From Mayamaea pseudoterrestris (Eukaryota > Bacillariophyta > Bacillariophyceae > Sellaphorales > Sellaphoraceae): a stretch of DNA of 64,000 nt. Positions 9,467 through 22,453 of this stretch are shown piece by piece. The DNA is taken from NCBI GenBank assembly GCA_027923505.1, contig BROI01000011.1, forward strand, positions 620,001 to 684,000. Reading direction: 5' to 3'. Made by a program: the position numbers and the translations under genes. The notes beneath the pieces were generated by a model, which ran no database searches, was not told the DNA's origin, and worked only from the letters and a program-made list of their open reading frames with translations. Every line of letters begins with the position of its first letter. Positions within the stretch are counted from its first letter, which is position 1.

Positions 9467-12400
9467 TTAGGGTGCGCTACATGGTGGTATTCTTAGCTCA
9501 TGTCTTAGGGAATGGCAATGTGTTTGGTGACAACTTGTCACCAGTCTGTAGATGCCATGACTTTTGAACGCCTCTACGACAAGCCATGAATACACCCAAA
9601 TTACACCAGAATGGTGCCAACATCATTATTCAGTCTGCACCACAAAGTGGTATGCTTTGCACATGTCCCAGGGATTGGCAATGTATTTGGTGACAACTTG
9701 TCACCAGTCTCGGTCCGCAGAAGCCGTGACATTCAAACGCACCTACAGCAAGCCCTGTAGGTGCCCAAATCACACCAGAAATGGTGGCAACATCATTATT
9801 CAGGCTGCGCTACAAGATGGTAGGCTTGGCTGGTGTCTCAGGGGATGGCAATGTATTTGGTGACAACTTGTCACCAGTCTCAGCCCGCAGATGCCGGGAC
9901 ATTCAAACGCACCTACAGCAAGCCCTGTAGGTGCCCAAGTTACTCCAGAATGGTGGCAACATCATCATTCAGGCTGCACTACAAGATGGTAGGCTTGGCT
10001 GTTGTCTCAGGGAATGGCAATGTATTTGGTGACAACTTGTCACCAGTCTCAGCCCGCAGATGCCGGGACATTCAAACGCACCTACAGCAAGCCCTGTGGG
10101 TGCCCAAATTACACCAGAATGGTGCCAGCATCATTATTCAGGCTGCGCTACGAAATGGTTAGCTTAACTGTTGTCTCAGGAATTGGCAATGTATTTGGTG
10201 ACAACTTGTCACCAGTCTCTGCCCACAGATGCCATGACATTTAAACGCACCTACAGCAAGCCCTGTAGGTGCCCACATTACACCAGAATGGTGCCAACAT
10301 CATTATTCAGGATGCGCTACAAGATGGTAGGCTTAGCTGTTGTCTCAGGGAATGGCAATGTATTTGGTGACAACTTGTCACCAGTCTCAGCCCGCAGATG
10401 CCGTGACATTCAAACGCACCTACAGCAAGCCCTGTAGGTGCCCAAATTACACCAGAATGGTGCCAACATCATTATTCAGGCTGCGCTACAAGATGGTAGG
10501 CTTGATGGGTGTCTCAGGGCATGGCAATGTATTTGGTGACAACTTGTCACCAGTCTCAGCCCGCAGATGCCGGGACATTCAAACGCACCTACAGCAAGCC
10601 CTGTGGGTGCCCAAATTACACCAGAATGGTGCCAGCATCATTATTCAGGCTGCGCTACAAGATGGTAGGCTTGGCGGTTGTCTCAGGGAATGGCAATGTA
10701 TTTGGTGACAACTTGTCACCAGTCTCAGCCCGCAGATGCCGTGACATTCAAACGCACCTACAGCAAGCCCTGTAGGTGCCCAAATTACACCAGAATGGTG
10801 CCAGCATCATTATTCAGGCTGCGCTACAAGATGGTAGGCTTGGTGGGTGTCTCAGGGCATGGCAATGTATTTGGTGACAACTTGTCACCAGTCTCAGCCC
10901 GCAGATGCCGGGACATTCAAACGCACCTACAGCAAGCCCTGTGGGTGCCCAAATTACACCAGAATGGTGCCAGCATCATTATTCAGGCTGCGCTACAAGA
11001 TGGTTAGCTTAACTGTTGTCTCAGGGAATGGCAATGTATTTGGTGACAACTTGTCACCAGTCTCAGCCCGCAGATGCCGTGACATTCAAACGCACCTACA
11101 GCAAGCCCTGTAGGTGCCCAAATTACACCAGAATGGTGCCAGCATCATTATTCAGGCTGCGCTACAAGATGGTAGGCTTGGCTGGTGTCTCAGGGAATGG
11201 CAATGTATTTGGTGACAACTTGTCACCAGTCTCAGCCCGCAGATGCCGTGACATTCAAACGCACCTACAGCAAGCCCTGTAGGTGCCCAAATTACACCAG
11301 AATGGTGCCAACATCATTATTCAGGCTGCGCTACAAGATGGTAGGCTTGGCTGGTGTCTCAGGGCATGGCAATGTATTTGGTGACAACTTGTCACCAGTC
11401 TCAGCCCGCAGATGCCGTGACATTCAAACGCACCTACAGCAAGCCCTGTAGGTGCCCAAATTACACCAGAATGGTGCCAGCATCATTATTCAGGCTGCGC
11501 TACAAGATGGTAGGCTTGGCTGGTGTCTCAGGGAATGGCAATGTATTTGGTGACAACTTGTCACCAGTCTCAGCCCGCAGATGCCGTGACATTCAAACGC
11601 ACCTACAGCAAGCCCTGTAGGTGCCCACATTACACCAGAATGGTGCCAACATCATTATTTAGGCTGCGCTACAAGATGGTAGGCTTGGCCGGTGTCTCAG
11701 GGAATGGCAATGTATTTGGTGACAACTTGTCACCAGTCTCAGCTGGCAGATGCCGTGACATTCAAACGCCCCTACAGCAAGCCCTGTATGTGCCCAAATT
11801 ACACCAGAATGGTGGCAACATCTTATTCAGGCTGCGCTACAAGATGGTAGGCTTGGCCGGTGTCTCAGGGCATGGCAATGTATTTGGTGACAACTTGTCA
11901 CCAGTCTCAGCCCGCAGATGCCGGGACATTCAAACGCACCTACAGCAAGCCCTGTAGGTGCCCAAATTACACCAGAATGGTGCCAACATCATTATTCAGG
12001 CTGCGCTACAAGATGGTAGGCTTGGCGGGTGTCTCAGGGAATGGCAATGTATTTGGTGACAACTTGTCACCAGTCTCAGCCCGCAGATGCCGTGACATTC
12101 AAACGCACCTACAGCAAGCCCTGTAGGTGCCCAAATTACACCAGAATGGTGCCAACATCATTATTCAGGCTGCGCTACAAGATGGTAGGCTTGGCTGGTG
12201 TCTCAGGGAATGGCAATGTATTTGGTGACAACTTGTCACCAGTCTCAGCTCGCAGATGCCGTGACATTCAAACGCACCTACAGCAAGCCCTGTAGGTGCC
12301 CAAATTACACCAGAATGGTGCCAGCATCATTATTCAGGCTGCGCTACAAGATGGTAGGCTTGGCGGTTGTCTCAGGGCATGGCAATGTATTTGGTGACAA

Positions 12401-15400
12401 CTTGTCACCAGTCTCAGCTCGCAGATGCTGGGACATTCAAACGCACCTACAGCAAGCCCTGTAGGTGCCCAAGTTACTCCAGAATGGTGGCAACATCATC
12501 ATTCAGGCTGCACTACAAGATGGTAGGCTTGGCTGGTGTCTCAGGTTATGGCAATGTATTTGGTGACAACTTGTCGCCAGTCTCAGCTCGCAGAAGCCGG
12601 GACATTCAAACGCACCTACAGCATGGTGGCAACATCATCATTCAGGCTGCACTACAAGATGGTAGGCTTGGCTGGTGTCTCAGGTTATGGCAATGTATTT
12701 GGTGACAACTTGTCACCAGTCTCAGCTCGCAGCAAGCCCTGTAGGTGCCCAAATTACACCAGAATGGTGCCAACATCATTATTCAGGCTGCGCTACAAGA
12801 TGGTAGGCTTGGCTGGTGTCTCAGGGAATGGCAATGTATTTGGTGACAACTTGTCACCAGTCTCAGCCCGCAGATGCCGTGACATTCAAACGCCCCTACA
12901 ACAAGCCCTGTAGGTGCCCAAATTACACCAGAATGGTGCCAACATCATTATTCAGGCTGCGCTACAAGATGGTAGGCTTGGTGGGTGTCTCAGGGATGGA
13001 GCCCGAGGTGCCCAAATACACCATGTCATTTCAGGCTGCGCTACAAGATAGCTGTTGTCTCAGGGAATGGCAATGTATTTGGTGACAACTTGTCACCAGT
13101 CTCAGCCCGCAGATGCCGTGACATTCAAACGCACCTACAGCAAGCCCTGTAGGTGCCCAAATTACACCAGAATGGTGCCAGCATCATTATTCAGGCTGCG
13201 CTACAAGATGGTAGGCTTGGTGGTTGTCTCAGGGAATGGCAATGTATTTGGTGACAACTTGTCACCAGTCTCAGCTCGCAGATGCTGGGACATTCAAACG
13301 CACCTACAGCAAGCCCTGTAGGTGCCCAAATTACACCAGAATGGTGCCAGCATCATTATTCAGGCTGCGCTACAAGATGGTAGGCTTGGTGGGTGTCTCA
13401 GGGCATGGCAATGTATTTGGTGACAACTTGTCACCAGTCTCAGCCCGCAGATGCCGTGACATTCAAACGCACCTACAGCAAGCCCTGTAGGTGCCCAAGT
13501 TACTCCAGAATAATGGCAACATCATCTTTCAGGCTGCACTACAAGATGGTAGGCTTGGCAGGTGTCTCAGGGATTGGCAATGTATTTGGTGACAACTTGT
13601 CACCAGTCTCTGCCCACAGATGCCGTGACATTCAAACGCACCTACAGCAAGCCCTGTAGGTGCCCAAATTACACCAGAATGGTGCCTTGCCAGCATCAAT
13701 ATTCAGGCTGTGCTACAAGATGGTAGGCTTGGTGGTTGTCTCAGGGAATGGCAATGTATTTGGTGACAACTTGTCACCAGTCTCAGCCCGCAGATGCCGT
13801 GACATTCAAATGCCCCTACAGCAAGCCCTGTAGGTGCCCAAATTACACCAGAATGGTGCCAACATCATTATTCAGGCTGCGCTACAAGATGGTAGGCTTG
13901 GCGGGTGTCTCAGGGCATGGCAATGTATTTGGTGACAACTTGTCACCAGTCTCAGCCCGCAGATGCCGTGACATTCAAACGCCCCTACAGCAAGCCCTGT
14001 AGGTGCCCAAAATACACCAGAATGGTGCCAACATCATTGTTCAGGATGCGCTACAGGATGATTAGCTTAACTGTTGTCTCAGGGAATGGCAATGTATTTG
14101 GTGACAACTTCTCACCAGTCTCAGCCTGCAGTTGCCGTGACATTCAAATGCACCTACAGCAAGCCCTGTAGGTGCCCAAATTACACCAGAATGGTGCCAG
14201 CATCATTATTCAGGCTGCGCTACAAGATGGTAGGCTTGGCTGGTGTCTCAGGGGATGGCAATGTATTTGGTGACAACTTGTCACCAGTCTCAGCCCGCAG
14301 ATGCCGTGACATTCAAACACACCTACAGCAAGCCCTGTAGGCGCCCAAAATACACCAGAATGGTGCCAACATCATTATTCAGGCTGCGCTACAAGATGGT
14401 AGGCTTGGCTGGTGTCTCAGGGGATGGCAATGTATTTGGTGACAACTTGTCACCAGTCTCAGCCCGCAGATGCCGTGACATTCAAACGCCCCTACAGCAA
14501 GCCCTGTAGGTGCCCAAATTACACCAGAATGGTGCCAACATCATTATTCAGGCTGCGCTACAAGATGGTAGGCTTGGCTGGTGTCTCAGGGCATGGCAAT
14601 GTATTTGGTGACAACTTGTCACCAGTCTCAGCCCGCAGATGCTGTGACATTCAAACGCCCCTACAGCAAGCCCTGTAGGTGCCCAAATTACACCAGAATG
14701 GTGCCAACATCATTATTCAGGCTGCGCTACAAGATGGTAGGCTTGGCTGGTGTCTCAGGGGATGGCAATGTATTTGGTGACAACTTGTCACCAGTCTCAG
14801 CCCGCAGATGCCGTGACATTCAAACGCCCCTACAGCAAGCCCTGTAGGTGCCCAAATTACACCAGAATGGTGCCAACATCATTATTCAGGCTGCGCTACA
14901 AGATGGTAGGCTTGGCTGGTGTCTCAGGGAATGGCAATGTATTTGGTGACAACTTGTCACCAGTCTCAGCCCGCAGATGCCGTGACATTCAAACGCCCCT
15001 ACAGCAAGCCCTGTAGGTGCCCAAATTACACCAGAATGGTGCCAACATCATTATTCAGGCTGCGCTACAAGATGGTAGGCTTGGCTGGTGTCTCAGGGAA
15101 TGGCAATGTATTTGGTGACAACTTGTCACCAGTCTCAGCCCGCAGATGCTGTGACATTCAAACGCCCCTACAGCAAGCCCTGTAGGTGCCCAAATTACAC
15201 CAGAATGGTGCCAACATCATTATTCAGGCTGCGCTACAAGATGGTAGGCTTGGCTGGTGTCTCAGGGGATGGCAATGTATTTGGTGACAACTTGTCACCA
15301 GTCTCAGCCCGCAGATGCCGTGACATTCAAACGCACCTACAGCAAGCCCTGTAGGTGCCCAAATTACACCAGAATGGTGCCAACATCATTATTCAGGCTG

Positions 15401-18400
15401 CGCTACAAGATGGTAGGCTTGGCTGGTGTCTCAGGGGATGGCAATGTATTTGGTGACAACTTGTCACCAGTCTCAGCCCGCAGATGCCGTGACATTCAAA
15501 CGCCCCTACAGCAAGCCCTGTAGGTGCCCAAAATACACCAGAATGGTGCCAACATCATTATTCAGGCTGCGCTACAAGATGGTAGGCTTGGCTGGTGTCT
15601 CAGGGAATGGCAATGTATTTGGTGACAACTTGTCACCAGTCTCAGCTGGCAGATGCCGTGACATTCAAACGCCCCTACAGCAAGCCCTGTATGTGCCCAA
15701 ATTACACCAGAATGGTGCCAACATCATTATTCAGGCTGCGCTACAAGATGGTAGGCTTGGCTGGTGTCTCAGGGGATGGCAATGTATTTGGTGACAACTT
15801 GTCACCAGTCTCAGCCCGCAGATGCCGTGACATTCAAACGCCCTACAGCAAGCCCTGTAGGTGCCCAAAATACACCAGAATGGTGCCAACATCATTATTC
15901 AGGCTGCGCTACAAGATGGTAGGCTTGGCTGGTGTCTCAGGGCATGGCAATGTATTTGGTGACAACTTGTCACCAGTCTCAGCCCGCAGATGCCGTGACA
16001 TTCAAACGCCCCTACAGCAAGCCCTGTAGGTGCCCAAAATACACCAGAATGGTGCCAACATCATTATTCAGGCTGCGCTACAAGATGGTAGGCTTGGCTG
16101 GTGTCTCAGGGGATGGCAATGTATTTGGTGACAACTTGTCACCAGTCTCAGCCCGCAGATGCCGTGACATTCAAACGCCCCTACAGCAAGCCCTGTAGGT
16201 GCCCAATTACACCAGAATGGTGCCAACATCATTATTCAGGCTGCGCTACAAGATGGTAGGCTTGGCTGGTGTCTCAGGGGATGGCAATGTATTTGGTGAC
16301 AACTTGTCACCAGTCTCAGCCCGCAGATGCCGTGACATTCAAACGCCACTACAGCAAGCCCTGTAGGTGCCCAAAATTCACCAGAATGGTGCCAACATCA
16401 TTATTCAGGCTGCGCTACAAGATGGTAGGCTTGGCTGGTGTCTCAGGGGATGGCAATGTATTTGGTGACAACTTGTCACCAGTCTCAGCCCGCAGATGCC
16501 GTGACATTCAAACGCCCCTACAGCAAGCCCTGTAGGTGCCCAAAATACACCAGAATGGTGCCAACATCATTATTCAGGCTGCGCTACAAGATGGTAGGCT
16601 TGGCTGGTGTCTCAGGGGATGGCAATGTATTTGGTGACAACTTGTCACCAGTCTCAGCCCGCAGATGCCGTGACATTCAAACGCCCCTACAGCAAGCCCT
16701 GTAGGTGCCCAAATTACACCAGAATGGTGCCAACATCATTATTCAGGCTGCGCTACAAGATGGTAGGCTTGGCTGGTGTCTCAGGGGATGGCAATGTATT
16801 TGGTGACAACTTGTCACCAGTCTCAGCCCGCAGATGCCGTGACATTCAAACGCCCCTACAGCAAGCCCTGTAGGTGCCCAAATTACACCAGAATGGTGCC
16901 AACATCATTATTCAGGCTGCGCTACAAGATGGTAGGCTTGGCTGGTGTCTCAGGGGATGGCAATGTATTTGGTGACAACTTGTCACCAGTCTCAGCCCGC
17001 AGATGCCGTGACATTCAAACGCCCCTACAGCAAGCCCTGTAGGTGCCCAAATTACACCAGAATGGTGCCAACATCATTATTCAGGCTGCGCTACAAGATG
17101 GTAGGCTTGGCTGGTGTCTCAGGGGATGGCAATGTATTTGGTGACAACTTGTCACCAGTCTCAGCCCGCAGATGCCGTGACATTCAAACGCCCCTACAGC
17201 AAGCCCTGTAGGTGCCCAAATTACACCAGAATGGTGCCAACATCATTATTCAGGCGGCGCTACAAGATGGTAGGCTTGGCTGGTGTCTCAGGGGATGGCA
17301 ATGTATTTGGTGACAACTTGTCACCAGTCTCAGCCCGCAGATGCCGTGACATTCAAACGCCCCTACAGCAAGCCCTGTAGGTGCCCAAATTACACCAGAA
17401 TGGTGCCAACATCATTATTCAGGCTGCGCTACAAGATGGTAGGCTTGGCGGGTGTCTCAGGGGATGGCAATGTATTTGGTGACAACTTGTCACCAGTCTC
17501 AGCCCGCAGATGCCGTGACATTCAAACGCCCCTACAGCAAGCCCTGTGGGTGCCCAAATTACACCAGAATGGTGCCAACATCATTATTCAGGCTGCGCTA
17601 CAAGATGGTAGGCTTGGCTGGTGTTTCAGGGGGATGGCAATGTATTTGGTGACAACTTGTCACCAGTCTCAGCCCGCAGATGCTGTGACATTCAAACGCC
17701 CCTACAGCAAGCCCTGTAGGTGCCCAAATTACACCAGAATGGTGCCAACATCATTATTCAGGCTGCGCTACAAGATGGTAGGCTTGGCTGGTGTCTCAGG
17801 GCATGGCAATGTATTTGGTGACAACTTGTCACCAGTCTCAGCCCGCAGATGCCGTGACATTCAAACGCCCCTACAGCAAGCCCTGTAGGTGCCCAAATTA
17901 CACCAGAATGGTGCCAACATCATTATTCAGGCTGCGCTACAAGATGGTAGGCTTGGCTGGTGTCTCAGGGGATGGCAATGTATTTGGTGACAACTTGTCA
18001 CCAGTCTCAGCCCGCAGATGCCGTGACATTCAAACGCCCCTACAGCAAGCCCTGTAGGTGCCCAAAATACACCAGAATGGTGCCAACATCATTATTCAGG
18101 CTGCGCTACAAGATGGTAGGCTTGGCTGGTGTCTCAGGGGATGGCAATGTATTTGGTGACAACTTGTCACCAGTCTCAGCCCGCAGATGCCGTGACATTC
18201 AAACGCCCCTACAGCAAGCCTCCCAACCCAGATAGGTGCGCACAAGATGGTAGCTCGGTGTCTCAGGAATGGCAATGTATTTGGTGACAACTTGTCACCA
18301 GTCTCAGCCCGCAGATGCCGACATTCAAACCCCCACCAAGCTGCCACGCCTACAAGATGGTAGGCTGGGCTGGTGTTTAAGGGATGGCAATGTATTTGGT

Positions 18401-21198
18401 GACAACTTGTCACCAGTCTCAGCCCGCAGATGCCGTGACATTCAAACGCCCCTACAGCAAGCCCTGTAGGTGCCCAAATTACACCAGAATGGTGCCAACA
18501 TCATTATTCAGGCTGCGCTACAAGATGGTAGGCTTGGTGGGTGTCTCAGGGAATGGCAATGTATTTGGTGACAACTTGTCACCAGTCTCAGCCCGCAGAT
18601 GCCGTGACATTCAAACGCACCTACAGCAAGCCCTGTAGGTGCCCAAATTACACCAGAATGGTGCCAACATCATTATTCAGGCTGCGCTACAAGATGGTAG
18701 GCTTGGCGGGTGTCTCAGGGAATGGCAATGTATTTGGTGACAACTTGTCACCAGTCTCAGCCCGCAGATGCCGTGACATTCAAACGCACCTACAGCAAGC
18801 CCTGTAGGTGCCCAAATTACACCACAATGGCGCCAACATCATATTCAGGCTGCGCTACAAGATGGTAAGCTTAGCTGTTGTCTCAGGGAATGGCAATGTA
18901 TTTGGTGACAACTTATCACCAGTCTCGGCCCGCAGATGCCGTGACATTCAAACGCACCTACAGCAAGCCCTGTAGGTGCCCAAAATACACCAGAATGGTG
19001 CCAACATCATTTTTCAGGCTGCGCTACAAGATGGTAGGCTTGGCGGTGTCTCGCATGGCAGTGTATTTGGTGACAACTTGTCACCAGTCTCCCTGTGCGT
19101 GACATTCAAACGCCCCTACAGCAAGACCTGTAGGTGCCCATAATACACCAGAATGGTGCCAAAATCCGTATTCAGGCTGCGCTACAAGATGGTAGGCTTG
19201 GCGGGTGTCTCAGGTTATGGCAATGTATTTGGTGACAACTTGTCACCAGTCTCAGCCCGCAGATGCCGTGACATTCAAACGCCCCTACAGCAAGCCCTGT
19301 AGATGCCCAAATTACACCAGAATGGTGCCAGCATCATTATTCAGGCTGCGCTACAAGATGGTAGGCTTGATGGTAGTCTCAGGGGATGGCAATGTATTTG
19401 GTGACAACTTGTCACCAGTCTCAGCTCGCAGATGCCGTGACATTCAAACGCACCTACAGCAAGCCCTGTAGGTGCCCAAATTACACCAAAATGTTGCCAG
19501 CATCATTATTCAGGCTGCGCTACAAGATGGCAGGCTTGGTGGTTGTCTCATGGAATGGCAATGTATTTGGTGACAACTTGTCACCAGTCTCAGCCCGCAG
19601 ATGCCGGGACATTCAAACGCACCTACAGCAAGCCCTGTAGGTGCCCAAATTACACCAGAATGGCGCCAGCATCATTATTCAGGCTGCGCTACAAGATGGA
19701 ACTAAGCTTGGCTGTTCTCTTTGGTAATGGAAATGTATTTGGTGACAACTTGTCACCAGTCTCAGCCCGCAGATGCCGGGACATTCAAACGCACCTACAG
19801 CAAGCCCTGTGGGTGCCCAAATTACACCAGAATGGTGCCAGCATCATTATTCAGGCTGCGCTACAAGATGGTAGGCTTGGTGGGTGTCTCAGGGCATGGC
19901 AATGTATTTGGTGACAACTTGTCACAAGTCTCAGCCTGCAGATGCCGTGACATTCGAAGGCACCTACAGCATGCCCTGTAGCTGCCCAAATTACACCAGA
20001 ATGGTGCCAACATCATCATTCAGGCTGCGCTACAAGATGGTAGGCTTGGTGGGTGTCTCAGGGCATGGCAATGTATTTGGTGACAACTTGTCACCAGTCT
20101 CAGCCCGCAGATGCCGTGACATTCAAACGCACCTACAGCAAGCCCTGTGGGTGCCCAAATTACACCAGAATGGTGCCAGCATCATTATTCAGGCTGCGCT
20201 ACAAGATGGTAGGCTTGGCGGTTGTCTCAGGGAATGGCAATGTATTTGGTGACAACTTGTCACCAGTCTCGGCCCGCAGATGCCGTGACATTCAAACGCA
20301 CCTACAGCAAGCCCTGTAGGTGCCCAAATTACACCAGAATGGTGGCAACATCATCATTCAGGCTGCACTATAAGATGGTAGGCTTGGCTGGAATCTTAGG
20401 GGATGGCAATGTATTTGGTGACAACTTGTCAACAGTCTCAGCCTGCAGATGCCGTGACATTCAAAGGCACCTACAGCAAGCCCTGTAGGTGCCCAAATTA
20501 CACCAGAATGGTGCCAACATTATTATTCCGGCTGCACTAAAAGATGGTAGGCTTGGCGGTTGTCTCAGGGCATGGCAATGTATTTGGTGACAACTTGTCA
20601 CCAGTCTCGGCCCGCAGATGCCATGACATTCAAACGCACCTACAGCAAGCCCTGTGGGTGCCCAAATTACACCAGAATGGTGCCAGCATCAATATGAAGG
20701 CTGCGATACAAGATGGTAGGCTTGGCTGGTGTCTCAGGGGATGGCAATGTATTTGGTTACAACTTGTCACCAGTCTCAGCCCGCAGATGCCGTGATATTA
20801 AAACGCACCTACAGCAAGCCCTGTAGGTGCCCAAAGAATGGTGCCAGCATCATTATTCAGGATGCGCTACAAGATGGTAGGCTTGGTGGGTGTCTCAGGG
20901 CATGGCAATGTATTTGGTGACAACTTGTCACCAGTCTTTGCCTACAGATGCTGTGACATTCAAACGCACCTACAGCAAGCCCTGTAGGTGCCTAAGTTAC
21001 TCCAGAATGGTGGCAACATCATCATTCAGGCTGCACTACAAGATGGTAGGCTTGGCGGTTGTCTCAGGGAATGGCAATGTATTTGGTGACAACTTGTCAC
21101 CAGTCTCTGCCCGCAGAAGCCGTGACATTCAAACGCACCTACAGCAAGCCCTGTGGGTGCCCAAATTACACCAGAATGGTGCCAGCATCATTATTCAG
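9467..21198 (+). repeat. 169-bp satellite array, about 69 head-to-tail units
   Basis: The period is 169 bp over most of the array (unit boundaries at 10012, 10181, 10350 and so on). Each unit is about 51% GC by hand count of a consensus copy. Counting from GAATGGCAAT, a unit contains three inverted repeats: 17-33 GGTGACAA-C-TTGTCACC; 68-91 CACCTACAG, 6-nt loop, CTGTAGGTG; and 101-113 CACCA-GAA-TGGTG. Units from about 14.2 to 18.2 kb are nearly identical and share the variants CGCCCCTACAG and often CAGGGGATGG. Flanking units mostly keep CGCACCTACAG and differ more. Truncated or rearranged units occur near 12.61-12.73, 13.00-13.06, 18.22-18.38, 19.05-19.10 and 20.83 kb. The first units (9467-9800) are the most diverged. 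The array stops sharply within a unit at 21198 (CATTATTCAG, then TTAATTAAC). Not coding: 169 is not a multiple of 3. Unit size close to a nucleosomal repeat is typical of heterochromatic or centromeric satellites, but a centromere role is only a possibility. Confidence 0.97.
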
Positions 21199-21367
21199 TT
21201 AATTAACACTAAGTGGCCATCTACCATCAAGCACCATACCTGGGGGCACTTTCGCTGCGATCATTCCATCCACTGTCGGCGTGTTGCGCTACGACATCTG
21301 AACGACATATCTGAATTTTCCATTCAGCTCCATGTGCATTGGCTCATTGGCTCGTGCAACCCATACT

Positions 21368-22453
21368 ATGACGAATGCAACTCCTGAAGTCGAAAAGTAC
21401 AAATCGGTTTATCTTCGCAACACTTCATTACAATTCACAGATAAGCGAGACTACCGCTTCATTGCCAGCAGTTTTAGACAAAGTCACGAGAACCGAGACT
21501 CATTGACCGTTGACAAGCAAAAGTCCAATATGATGCATGGTGCTTCCTGTCCGTTTCAATGCTTTGTTGAAAATGAAAGGGGGTTGAAATTTTTATTTAC
21601 ACCCGATTCTATCAATAAAAATTCGGCATTTTGGTTGGTGCCACCGACGAATGGTACTGTTTCCACCAGCATCAACAGTCCAAGTCAGGATGTGACACTC
21701 GTTATCGAATCGACGCTAGGCGCCTTTGTATTAGCAGGTTTTCTGCTAGAGAGTAACTCGAAAATGGTGCAAATTTATCTCCAGAAGAGCGAGGACGCTC
21801 CAAAGGAATATCTTACTACCTGCCGTGGCGTTGGAAAGCCCTGCAAAGCAACTTGTTCCATTCCAGGTGGTCCACGGCAGGTATGTCGGCTTTATCTTGA
21901 ACTCAAAAGTTTACAGCCAACCGATAGTGAGACTGCGATTGCACAAATAAGCTCTTTGAAATTAACAGCAAGAGTTACACATGTCAAGAAAGATGTCGCA
22001 GCATCGCCAGCCGGATTGATTGCTGGCTCGCTGCAAAGCCAACCTCCCATAGAATCTGCAGCTGCCTTGCCCAACACACTGTTTCAGAGCGATTCTTTGA
22101 ACCAAGAGAGTGTATCTTCGACCGTGGCTGTCATCTCTTCGATGATGCAAGCGACTGAAAAACGCATTGTTCACGCAGTCAGTCTGCAAGGATCGCAGCA
22201 AGAAGAGAAGCAGGAGCAGCGCTTAGAAGGGTTGACTCGTGCCTTAGCAGATCAACGACTCTGTATACAACAGCAGTCCCAGCTTCTTACAGTGCAAACG
22301 GCATTGCTTCATCAACAGGCGGAACAAATTGTGGAGCTCAAAAATGGACAAGCCTTTATACTACGCTCCATCAATCAGCAGCGCACAAACGCGGAACATG
22401 ACGCATTAGCAACAATGCCATCGGACAATTTGATTGCATTGGAGGATGGTTAA
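21368..22453 (+). CDS. Unknown protein with C-terminal coiled coil, possibly PAAT-like (361 aa)
   Basis: ATG 21368 (-3 A) is preferred over ATG 21332, which is in frame 12 codons upstream but has a weak context and lies within 170 bp of the satellite. The N-terminal 190 residues look like a beta-rich domain: CPFQCFVENERGLKFLFTPD, a strand reading DVTLVIESTLGAFVLAGFLL, VQIYLQKSEDAPKEYLTTCR and CRLYLELKSLQP. The order of strands, with an acidic residue before a TCRG motif, loosely recalls ATPase PAAT/C10orf88 proteins, but I am not sure. Residues about 250-345 are Gln/Glu-rich and helical (QQEEKQEQRLEGLTRALADQ, LHQQAEQIVELKNGQ), a probable coiled coil for oligomerisation. No signal peptide, membrane segment or intron seen. 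Its promoter must lie close to or inside the satellite edge. Confidence 0.7.
   Translation: MTNATPEVEKYKSVYLRNTSLQFTDKRDYRFIASSFRQSHENRDSLTVDKQKSNMMHGASCPFQCFVENERGLKFLFTPDSINKNSAFWLVPPTNGTVSTSINSPSQDVTLVIESTLGAFVLAGFLLESNSKMVQIYLQKSEDAPKEYLTTCRGVGKPCKATCSIPGGPRQVCRLYLELKSLQPTDSETAIAQISSLKLTARVTHVKKDVAASPAGLIAGSLQSQPPIESAAALPNTLFQSDSLNQESVSSTVAVISSMMQATEKRIVHAVSLQGSQQEEKQEQRLEGLTRALADQRLCIQQQSQLLTVQTALLHQQAEQIVELKNGQAFILRSINQQRTNAEHDALATMPSDNLIALEDG

Noticed and set aside
9467-21198. CRISPR-like array
   Set aside because: Units are contiguous with no unique spacers, no cas genes are present, and the context is eukaryotic.
9564-21387. Dozens of overlapping 80-200 codon plus-strand open frames in the satellite (MSQGMAMYLVTTCHQSQPAD type)
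   Set aside because: The unit length is 169 bp, one more than a multiple of three, so the same DNA is read in successive frames. Each frame ends at the TAG inside the hairpin arm CTGTAGGTG. Repeated length and sequence follow from repetition, not coding.
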